Assembly: GCA_965242605.1 (NCBI GenBank)
Contig: CBDESS010000003.1
Coordinates: 186,001-250,000 of the forward strand
Direction: 5' to 3'
DNA length: 64,000 nt
Source of the DNA: JAAXHF01 sp965242605
GTDB taxonomy: Bacteria; Desulfobacterota; Binatia; Bin18
Numbering within the stretch: the stretch's first letter is position 1; every line of letters starts with the position of its first letter. The notes under the pieces were generated by a model. It ran no database searches. It was given only the letters and a program-made list of their open reading frames with translations, and was not told the DNA's origin. The position numbers and the translations under genes are program-made. Shown one piece after another: positions 33,787-41,938 of the stretch.

Positions 33787-35548
33787 TCAGGCTTCCACCC
33801 CGAGCGGCAGCAGACCAGGGCGTTTCAGACCCTGCCGCAGCCGCTCCAGCCTGCCTCCTGTCAGGGAATAGACCATGTCCGCGGCCTCTAAGAGCGCGGG
33901 CTGGTGCGAGATGGCCAGAACCGTCATGTGGCCTCGCAGGTGGTGCACGGTGGCACAGATGACCGCTTCGCTGTCCGGGTCAAGAGCGGTGGTGGCTTCA
34001 TCCAAAATGAGCAACTGGGGCTGATGGACAAGCGCCCGGGCAATGGCGATGCGCTGGCGTTGACCGCCGGACAGGCGGCTGCCCCGCTCCCCGACCGGGG
34101 TGTCTATGCCCTCGGCTAAGCGGCTGACAAAATCCCAGGCTCCGGCTGCCCGCAGAGCGGCTTCGGCCTCAGAGCGGGTCAGGCTCGGGTCGCCGAGCGT
34201 CACGTTGGTCAACACGCTGTCGTGCAGCAGCAGACCCTCTTGGGGGACATACCCGACAGCCCGGCGCCAGGCGTGAAGATTGACCCGGTCGAGTTGGAGA
34301 TCGTCGATCCAGATCACGCCCGACTGAGGACGGACCAGACCGACGATGAGATCGACCGTCGAGGTTTTGCCGGCCCCGGACGGCCCGACCAGCGTTGTCA
34401 GCCGCCCTGCCGGAATAGAAAAAGACACCTGGTCAAGAATCAGCCGGTCGCCGTAGGCGAGGCTGACCCGCTCAAAGCGAAGCGCCCGGCTGAGCCGTGG
34501 GGACAGGGTGTCTTGTGGCTCTGGCCGGGCAATTTCGCATTCCGTCCGGGCCTGGTCTATTCTTTCGCGCAGCGACCAATAGGCGCTCTCCCGGGCGGCC
34601 AACTGTTGATACTGGCGCTGGCCTTTACTGAGGCTTCTGAGGGTCCGTTCAAAAAGCACCGCCAGGACGCCCAGCCTGTCCAGAGACAAGGCCCAGCCGC
34701 TCAGGGCGAGATAGAGTCCGGCGGTCAGCACCGCTACGATCAGCGGCTCTTGCAGGGCACGCAGCACTTCTCGACTCAGCACCTCCCGCCGCAGGGCCTT
34801 GTTCAGACGGCGGGTCTCTTTTTCCAGGACAGGGCCGAGGAGGGTCTCCCGGGCCATGGCCTTGAGCGGTTTGACTGCGGACAAGGCGTCGGTCAAACGT
34901 CCCAGCAGGGTCTTCAAGAGGCGGGTCTGGCGTGCCCCGGCCCGCCGTGACATGCGGACCAGACGGCTGAGAACACCGATAATCACCAGCCCCAGGCCGG
35001 CTGCCCCCAGCGTAACCGGCCACGACACGGCAAACGCCAGGGCCGTATACAGCGCGGTTTGAATGCCGAGCAGGACAATCATGGTTCCGGCCAGATAGGC
35101 CCCCCGCGGCCCGGTCTGCTTCGGTGGCAAAGGCGTTGGTGAAACTCCCCACCGGATGGCGGACGTGGTGCCCCCAGCCGGCGGCCAGCAGCGAGCGCAG
35201 CAGGGACAGGCGCAGGTCGGTAGCGATATGGGCGACGGTATAGCCGACCTGTCGCTGAGCGAGCAGGACAAAGACGGTTTTGAGAACCATCCCGCCGAGC
35301 ATGACCAGGCACAGCGTACCGACCTGGGGGTGCAGACCAAAGACCGCCAGCCCATTGCTTACATGCTGTTCAAGCCAGGAGGGCGGCTCACTGGTCTGGG
35401 CGGCGGTCTGACCCTTGACCGCCATGCTCAGCAGCGGCAGCAGACTGGAAAAGCCGATCCCCTCAAAGACGGCAGAAACGAGCAGACAGCCGAGAACAAC
35501 CGCACTGTGGTACGGATAGGCCCGGGCAAAGACAAGCAAGAGGCGCAT
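33787..35548 (-). CDS. ABC exporter, fused membrane and ATPase domains (frameshifted)
   Basis: MsbA-like half transporter of about 585 residues. The membrane half begins MRLLLVFARAYPYHSAVVLG. The ATPase half has Walker A LVGPSGAGKTSTVDL, the Q-loop YVPQEGLLLHD, signature RLSGGQRQRIAIARAL, Walker B LLILDEATTALDP and the H-loop AISHQ. The frame shifts in the C6 run 35100-35105 on the plus strand; removing one base restores ADRA(A)RGAYLAGTMIV. Likely flips a lipid-linked product of the neighbouring genes across the inner membrane. 12 bases separate it from the next gene. The shift is probably a sequence error. Confidence 0.85.
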
Positions 35549-35557
35549 AGTGGTATC

Positions 35558-36781
35558 TCAGCGGGTTGCGACCGCGCGCTGAGCCTTCCAGAAGCGGATC
35601 AGCCGGTCGGTGTGGAAGAGGAACGAGACTACTTGCCAGGCCACAATCAGATAAAAAACGGGAACTGGAATGCCGAGCAGCATGCCGACCATGAACAGCG
35701 GCAGGTTGATATTCCGGCGCGAGATAAACGTGCGCATGCGCTCGTCCAGCTGGGTATAGCCGTGAATCGAACGGCCGTGCCGCCAGCTGAACACCCCGGC
35801 CACAAGACGGTCGAGGATATACACCCCGGTCATCCCCAGCGCGGCCTGAAACACCGTCGAGTCGGGGTTGCCCTGGCTCAGACCCCAGGCCCAGGCCGCA
35901 TACCACAGCGGCGGGTGGACCATATCCAGGCCATGATCCAGCCAGTTACCCAGACGTGAGGACCGAAAGGTGAGACGCGCCAGCTTGCCGTCGACCGAGT
36001 CGAGCACGCTCATGGCATAAGAAAACACAAAGCCGGCGGTCCAGTAGCCAAGGCCGCACAGGGGAACCGCGGCAAGGGTGAAAACAATACTCACCAGGGT
36101 GACACTATTCGGGTGGACCCGCCAACGGGCCAGGGGACGGACCAGCAGCCACACCAGGGGTGGATAGACGTATTTGGTAAAAAAATCGGTTGAGCCTTTG
36201 TAGTTTGAGCAGAACAGAAAGCGCTCGGCCGCGTCTCGACTGTGCGGGTCGGTGATACCAAAGAGGTAAACCGGCAGGTCGCGGCGGAGCTTGGGAATAT
36301 ACGATGGGATATCGGTCAGGGACAGCTCTGGGAGCCTGGCCGGTGTCATGTGCTGCTGGACCAGAGCTGGCAGTTGGGCCGTGGGCATCGGCTCGGTCAG
36401 GGCGTTATGTTCGAGCCGGAGCAGGGCAGTGTGCGCCTCTCCCTCGCCGCCCTGCGCCGCGTATGAGCCCGGACGGCACGCCACATATTGCAGTAAGCGG
36501 ATATCAATAACAGCCCGCCCCTCGGTCGCGATGAGCGCTTCGCCGTTTGCCCTGCTGACGGCCGCGGCAAGTTGGTCCTGAACCGGGCCGCCGGTCCGCT
36601 CCCAGCGGAGTGGCAGATGCTCAAGCCGGGGCAGGGGAGCGGTGTCTTGGGGCACGGCGATACACACCTCGGTCGGGCTCAGCCTGGCCTCTCTGAGGGC
36701 CTGGAGCTGGCGTTCGAGGAGGCTCATGCCAAACACGCAGAGCTGACTGCGCGGGTCTGTAGCGTCAATCCAAATGCGCAC
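35558..36781 (-). CDS. CDP-alcohol phosphatidyltransferase with N-terminal NTP-transferase-like domain
   Basis: 407 residues. The C-terminal membrane domain carries the complete family motif: DSVDGKLAR (D261, D264, G265, A268, R269) then GNWLDHGLD (G278, D282, D286), which bind the CDP-alcohol and metals. The N-terminal 180 residues look like a reduced nucleotidyltransferase domain (LERQLQALREARLSP...). This order resembles bifunctional inositol-phosphate cytidylyltransferase/DIPP synthases. The N-terminal part lacks the usual LxxGxGxR loop, so that activity may be supplied in trans by the products of 27379 or 36954 (inference). Makes a phosphodiester-linked polyol or lipid. Confidence 0.82.
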   Translation of the reverse strand: MRIWIDATDPRSQLCVFGMSLLERQLQALREARLSPTEVCIAVPQDTAPLPRLEHLPLRWERTGGPVQDQLAAAVSRANGEALIATEGRAVIDIRLLQYVACRPGSYAAQGGEGEAHTALLRLEHNALTEPMPTAQLPALVQQHMTPARLPELSLTDIPSYIPKLRRDLPVYLFGITDPHSRDAAERFLFCSNYKGSTDFFTKYVYPPLVWLLVRPLARWRVHPNSVTLVSIVFTLAAVPLCGLGYWTAGFVFSYAMSVLDSVDGKLARLTFRSSRLGNWLDHGLDMVHPPLWYAAWAWGLSQGNPDSTVFQAALGMTGVYILDRLVAGVFSWRHGRSIHGYTQLDERMRTFISRRNINLPLFMVGMLLGIPVPVFYLIVAWQVVSFLFHTDRLIRFWKAQRAVATR

Positions 36782-36953
36782 GGCCTATCCCTGGGCTTCT
36801 CTCAGTGCGCCCCGTAGCCTATGGGGCGGTCAATCCAGCGTCAAGCCGGGACAGGGGCAGAAGGCGGGCCTTGACCTGAACACTGCGGAAGAGCTCGGCG
36901 ACATCTTCCCACACGGGACTGGTTGAATCTGGACGGACGATTACAATAGCCAT

Positions 36954-37787
36954 ATGTCTGATCAGGTGTCCGCACAGGAAGCGCCTCGGGCAGACCTGAC
37001 CGTTCTGGTGCTGGCCGGCCGCCGGGGGCCGAGCGAGCCGCTGGCGCAGGCCGCGGGCTGGAGCCATAAGGCGCTCATACCGATCCGGGGCATTCCTATG
37101 CTGTCGCGGGTGCTGCGCAGCCTGGGGCCTCTCAGCGGGGTGCGGCGGTTTGTGGTCAGCACCGATGAGCCGAGCCGTCTGGACGCTGTTGCCGAGCTTC
37201 ACACGCTGGCCGAGGCCGGCGTGCTCCAGTTTGCGCCCGTGGGCGATTCGCCCAGCGCCAGCGCTCTTGACTATCTCAGGCAATCGGCCGCCGGAGACCT
37301 GGTACTGGTGACCACGGCCGACCATCCGCTGTTGACGACGGACATGCTCGAATACTTTTGTCAGGCGGCGCGGACGAGCGATGCTGACGTGATTGTTGGG
37401 GTGATGGCCGAGTCGCTTTTTCGGGCCTCCTATCCCGCTTCACAGCGCAGCTTTATGCCCCTCCGGGGCGAGCGATTTTGTGGTACAAACCTTTTTGCCC
37501 TGCGCGCCGGTGCCGGCGCTGAGGCGGCGGCAGCGTTCTGGCACCGCAGCGGCCGGTTCCGTAAGCGTCCGTGGCGCTTGCTGAGCACCTTTGGGCTGTT
37601 CACCTTCGTGCTGCTGGCCTTGGGCAGACTCGATGCCGAAGCCGCCCGACAACGGGCCGAGCGGGTCATTGGGGCGCGCATCGCGGTAGTCCAGATGCCG
37701 TTTGCCGAGTGCGCGATTGATGTCGATAGTCCGGCTGACCTGGCCCTGGTAAACCGGATTATTGAGCAGCGGGAAGCCGTGCGCTGA
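36954..37787 (+). CDS. MobA-like NTP transferase
   Basis: 277 residues. TVLVLAGRRGPSEPLAQAAG and SHKALIPIRGIPMLSRVL are the nucleotide loop and the Lys-containing strand of MobA/IspD-type nucleotidyltransferases. LVTTADHPLLTTDM carries the metal Asp, and DVDSPADL is the usual closing motif. Divergent from the CDP-alcohol transferase at 35558. Substrate unresolved; polyol-phosphate activation for the neighbouring transferase is a reasonable inference, molybdopterin guanylylation less so because no other mob gene is near. Confidence 0.8.
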   Translation: MSDQVSAQEAPRADLTVLVLAGRRGPSEPLAQAAGWSHKALIPIRGIPMLSRVLRSLGPLSGVRRFVVSTDEPSRLDAVAELHTLAEAGVLQFAPVGDSPSASALDYLRQSAAGDLVLVTTADHPLLTTDMLEYFCQAARTSDADVIVGVMAESLFRASYPASQRSFMPLRGERFCGTNLFALRAGAGAEAAAAFWHRSGRFRKRPWRLLSTFGLFTFVLLALGRLDAEAARQRAERVIGARIAVVQMPFAECAIDVDSPADLALVNRIIEQREAVR

Positions 37788-37804
37788 TCCAGACGAGAAC
37801 GACG

Positions 37805-38116
37805 ATGAGACGGATAGGCGTATTGCTTGTGACGAGTCTGGCAGTGTCCGCCTGTGGCCCTGCCGCCCAGCGCTGGGACGATGTTGAACACTACTTCAAA
37901 AAATCTCTGGAGACGCCGCTGACCGCCGCCGAACGGTGTGAGCAGCGGGGCGGGTTTTCGTATGGTGAGCAATGCTATGAGCCGAGCCATGAAGCCTTTG
38001 GTGAGCGCGACTGTCGCTTGCGCGGCGGGCTGTATTACCAGGACGAGTGCTTTTTTCCTGAGCGTGACCGGATTGTGATTGACCAGGCGGCCCGGCCGGG
38101 CAGAGACCCGCGCTAG
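37805..38116 (+). CDS. Small cysteine-containing lipoprotein
   Basis: 103 residues beginning 17 bases after the MobA-like gene. Residues 1-17 are a lipoprotein signal with lipobox VSAC. The mature part has four more cysteines in two similar units, ERCEQRGGFSYGEQCYEP and RDCRLRGGLYYQDECFFP, a repeat of about 27 residues (C-x2-RGG-x3-Y-x-x-x-C) that probably forms two disulfide-linked loops. Periplasmic, membrane-anchored. No family recognised. Its 3' end overlaps der by 4 bases, convergent. Confidence 0.7.
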   Translation: MRRIGVLLVTSLAVSACGPAAQRWDDVEHYFKKSLETPLTAAERCEQRGGFSYGEQCYEPSHEAFGERDCRLRGGLYYQDECFFPERDRIVIDQAARPGRDPR

Positions 38117-39528
38117 CCGGCGGCCCTGTCTGGCCGGGCTCTGGTCTTGCGCTCTTTGCGCCGGGTCCGAAAGCTCAGCCTCAGCGGGGTACCGCTCAGG
38201 GCAAAGTGTGAGCGGAGCTGATTTTCAATATAGCGCCCGTAGCCTCTGGGGATGGCCTGGGGGGCGCTGGTGTAGATGGCGATGACCGGCGGCTTGACCG
38301 ACACCTGGGCGATGTAAAAAAAGCGTGGGGTTCTGCCCCTGTAGGCCGGAGGCGGGTTCTGCCCGGTCCAGGCTTGTAAGAAGCGGTTCAACTGGACGGT
38401 CGGGAGTTGCGTAGCGTGAGCGTCGGAGACCTGTTCAAGCAGGGGGAGCAGGCTGGCGGTCCGGCTGCCGGTGAGCGCGGACACAAAGACTATGGGCAGG
38501 GGCAGGGTCACGGCAAACTGTCGGCGCAGGCCGTCCTCATAGCGGGCCATGTTTTTGTGGTCGGGCGGGGCCAAATCCCACTTGTTGACGACCAGGGCCA
38601 GCGCCCGCCCCCGGTCCCAGGCGTAGTGAATCAGCCGGGCGTCCTGGTCGGTCATGCCTTGCTCGGCGTCTATGACCAGCAGACACACCTCCGCTCGCTC
38701 AATGGCTCTGAGGGCGATCAGGACGCTGGCCTGTTCGATCTGTTCATGGATGCGGGGCCGACGCCGCACGCCGGCCGTATCGACCAGTCGAACAGGGCGA
38801 CCGTGCCATTCAATCAGACTGTCAACAGCATCCCGGGTCGTGCCGGGGCTGGCGTCAACGATTGAGCGTTCAAAGCCGACGAGTCGGTTCAGTAGAGAAG
38901 ATTTTCCAACGTTGGGACGCCCGATAATGGCCACCGGCAGGGCCGGTGGGGTGTCTGTGGTCTGATGAGGGGGGTCCCGCTCCCAGCCCTCCGTCAGCCC
39001 GTCAAGCAGCTCGCTTATGCCCAGACCGTGGGCGGCCGAGATTGGATATAAGGGCGCGATACCCAGCGAGAAAAAATCGCTCACATTGGCCGCCCGTTCT
39101 GGACTGTCAAGTTTGTTCACGGCAAACAGGACCGGCGTATCGCTGCGCCGCAACAGGTCTACGGCTTGGCTGTCGGCCGGATTGAGACCTTCATGGCCGT
39201 CAAACAGAAAAATGATCGCGTCGGCCTCGGCAATCGCCAGCCGGGTGTGGTGCTGAACGCGCCCGACGATTCCCCTGGTTTCGCTGGGGTCGATCCCGCC
39301 GGTATCGACCAGGACAAACGGTCGTCCACGCCACACGGCTCGCACGAAGTTCCGATCCCGCGTCACCCCCGGGCTGGCGTTCACCACGGCTTGCCGATTG
39401 TGGCTCAGGCGGTTGAACAGCGTCGATTTTCCGGCGTTTGGTCGCCCAACAATCGCCACGACGCGCAGTTGATCGCGCCCGGCTGGGGTGTCGAGGTCTG
39501 GCGACGGGGTGGGTTGCGCACGCGCCAT
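38113..39528 (-). CDS. der: Ribosome-associated GTPase Der (EngA)
   Basis: 471 residues from ATG 39528 with tandem G domains and the KH-like C-terminus of Der, needed for 50S subunit assembly. Domain one: GRPNAGKSTLFN, DTGGIDP, NKLD. Domain two: GRPNVGKSSLLN, DTAGVRRR, NKWD. C-terminus: NPPPAYRGRTPRFFYIAQVS. All GTP-binding motifs are intact. The frame is open upstream to 39600, but that segment looks unselected. Length is close to the usual 430-490 residues. A good single-copy marker for placing the organism. Confidence 0.95.
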   Translation of the reverse strand: MARAQPTPSPDLDTPAGRDQLRVVAIVGRPNAGKSTLFNRLSHNRQAVVNASPGVTRDRNFVRAVWRGRPFVLVDTGGIDPSETRGIVGRVQHHTRLAIAEADAIIFLFDGHEGLNPADSQAVDLLRRSDTPVLFAVNKLDSPERAANVSDFFSLGIAPLYPISAAHGLGISELLDGLTEGWERDPPHQTTDTPPALPVAIIGRPNVGKSSLLNRLVGFERSIVDASPGTTRDAVDSLIEWHGRPVRLVDTAGVRRRPRIHEQIEQASVLIALRAIERAEVCLLVIDAEQGMTDQDARLIHYAWDRGRALALVVNKWDLAPPDHKNMARYEDGLRRQFAVTLPLPIVFVSALTGSRTASLLPLLEQVSDAHATQLPTVQLNRFLQAWTGQNPPPAYRGRTPRFFYIAQVSVKPPVIAIYTSAPQAIPRGYGRYIENQLRSHFALSGTPLRLSFRTRRKERKTRARPDRAAG

Positions 39529-39920
39529 AGGGTGATGTCTTTCAGTCCTGCATTTTACCGCTTTTGTGCAGGATAGCACGAAAACACCCCGACCACACAT
39601 GCCGGCTGCCGGAAAGACGGCGGGGAGCCGGGAAAGCCCTTTGGCGGTCGGTTTCCGGGCCGGTCCCCTGGCTCGCCGGAAAGACCGGAGCCTGAACGCT
39701 GTCGTGGTAGAAGCGACAGGGAGTATCTGACGGTGCAGGGCGTGTAGAGAGCAGGGCGGCTTGCTCCACCCCTGTCGTATTATGTTTCCCTCATCTGATC
39801 TGCAAATAAACTCAACATAATGTTGCGGAGCGGACGTAATGGTTCAGCAAGCCTTCCGCAATCCGACCTGCCGGGCTTTGAAGCCTCTTCTCAAGGTCAT
39901 CCCCTAATCCCATCAATCAC
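39529..39920. other. Gap between der and the CRISPR array
   Basis: No gene is seen. It contains short inverted GC-rich stretches (CCGGAAAGAC occurs twice near 39610 and 39676). On the minus strand it lies downstream of the array, so it should hold the array's transcription end, but I find no clear hairpin-plus-T-run terminator. Confidence 0.4.
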
Positions 39921-41869
39921 AGTTCAGACAGCTTTCATCTGGGGATCATCTCCAACATACGGTTGAGCGGGCGTATCGCCATCACTGGTGTAGTCCCCCT
40001 TCATCTGGGGGTCATCTCCAACAGAACAGTCGAGATATCTGCACAAATGCTCGGTGTAGTCCCCCTTCATCTGGGGGTCATCTCCAACCTCTCGTGGAGT
40101 CTCCTCCCTGACTTTCTGGGTGTAGTCCCCCTTCATCTGGGGGTCATCTCCAACCTCTCGTGGAGTCTCCTCCCTGACTTTCTGGGTGTAGTCCCCCTTC
40201 ATCTGGGGGTCATCTCCAACGATATGGCGAAAGATGTCCGTGCGGCAATCGGTGTAGTCCCCCTTCATCTGGGGGTCATCTCCAACGATATGGCGAAAGA
40301 TGTCCGTGCGGCAATCGGTGTAGTCCCCCTTCATCTGGGGGTCATCTCCAACTCATCGTGCTCTGGAGGCAGCATGGCGCTCGGTGTAGTCCCCCTTCAT
40401 CTGGGGGTCATCTCCAACTTGCGTCAAATGATGGGATTGGGGCGGTCAGGTGTAGTCCCCCTTCATCTGGGGGTCATCTCCAACCGGAGAGGCTGGCTGT
40501 AGCTCGCCGCTCCCGGTGTAGTCCCCCTTCATCTGGGGGTCATCTCCAACGGACTACTGTCGGGAACGCCTGTACCTTGAGGTGTAGTCCCCCTTCATCT
40601 GGGGGTCATCTCCAACATGTCGGGCTGCGTATCAGGAGGGACGGCAGGTGTAGTCCCCCTTCATCTGGGGGTCATCTCCAACATGTCGGGCTGCGTATCA
40701 GGAGGGACGGCAGGTGTAGTCCCCCTTCATCTGGGGGTCATCTCCAACAATCCTTGGCATCGAGGCGGCCCAACTCAGGTGTAGTCCCCCTTCATCTGGG
40801 GGTCATCTCCAACCATCCTTTGTGGACAGGTTCCGCGAGGCGGGGTGTAGTCCCCCTTCATCTGGGGGTCATCTCCAACATTCGGCCGAAGACGCAGCAA
40901 TAAGTTTTTGGTGTAGTCCCCCTTCATCTGGGGGTCATCTCCAACTCATGAGGGCAGCGCTGAGCTCCATCTACGGGTGTAGTCCCCCTTCATCTGGGGG
41001 TCATCTCCAACGCTGGGAACGCCATCAACAACGCCTTTCACGGTGTAGTCCCCCTTCATCTGGGGGTCATCTCCAACACGAGATTTGAGGATGTCACCGG
41101 CTCGCTGGGTGTAGTCCCCCTTCATCTGGGGGTCATCTCCAGCATCACCAAAGAACTTACTGAGAACTTCGAGGGTGTAGTCCCCCTTCATCTGGGGGTC
41201 ATCTCCAGCGAATCGCCAACCCTTCCCCCCTTACCTTACGGTGTAGTCCCCCCTCATCTGGGGGTCATCTCCAGCAGAGAACTCGGTCCACTCGTTGCCG
41301 GGTTCGGTGTAGTCCCCCTTCATCTGGGGGTCATCTCCAGCGCGGCCGTATCGCAGGCCTACACGACCCTGGGTGTAGTCCCCCTTCATCTGGGGGTCAT
41401 CTCCAGCTCACACCGACGGCGCACGAGGCGCGTCAAGGGTGTAGTCCCCCTTCATCTGGGGGTCATCTCCAGCCCAACCGCATCGTGATGCCAGCCAACA
41501 CCGGGTGTAGTCCCCCTTCATCTGGGGGTCATCTCCAGCCAAGGTGGCGGAAGCCTGGGGCTGGGCAAAGGTGTAGTCCCCCTTCATCTGGGGGTCATCT
41601 CCAGCATCACACAATTTTTGACCCCGGGCCGGGTCGGTGTAGTCCCCCTTCATCTGGGGGTCATCTCCAGCGGGGGTGGAATCGCCTCATCGAGTTTGCA
41701 GGGTGTAGTCCCCCTTCATCTGGGGGTCATCTCCAGCGCGCAGCCCGCCCGCGCCCTTGAGGGGCAAGGTGTAGTCCCCCTTCATCTGGGGGTCATCTCC
41801 AGCAATTGAACTCCGCTTTACCTCGGCCCGGTCGGTGTAGTCCCCCTTCATCTGGGGGTCATCTCCAGC
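39921..41869 (-). CRISPR. Type VI-A CRISPR array, 29 full repeats plus a degenerate end repeat
   Basis: 36-bp repeats start every 66 bases from 39987 to 41834, with 30-bp spacers (one of 29 bp at 40749-40777). A degenerate repeat at 39921-39956 closes the array. In crRNA sense (minus strand) the repeat begins GTTGGAGATGACCCCC, has a short loop, then GAAGGGGGACTACACC: a CCCCC/GGGGG stem and GGGGACTA-type tail as in known Cas13a repeats. The degenerate repeat at the low-coordinate end and the A/G change in the repeat (see findings) place the leader end next to cas13a. Three spacers occur twice in tandem (40089/40155, 40221/40287, 40617/40683). The repeat at 41240 has one T-to-C change. Confidence 0.97.
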
Positions 41870-41938
41870 AAACATAGCATAAATGGCTGTCATAACGCAA
41901 GAAATCAACTTTTCCTCGATGAAAAACCACGCTTGCGC
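41870..41938 (-). promoter_or_regulatory. Short AT-rich leader between cas13a and the array
   Basis: These 69 bases separate the cas13a stop from the first repeat and are AT-rich compared with the surroundings. On the minus strand TTGCGT (41895-41900) and TATGTT (41871-41876) are 18 bases apart and could be a weak promoter starting inside the first repeat. Co-transcription with cas13a is the alternative. Confidence 0.4.

Noticed and set aside
39924..41908. Many short ORFs inside the CRISPR array, such as repeats of SPPSSGGHLQ or GDDPQMKGDYT
   Set aside because: They are translations of the 36-bp repeat in several frames; the 66-bp period keeps frames open. No starts with binding sites.
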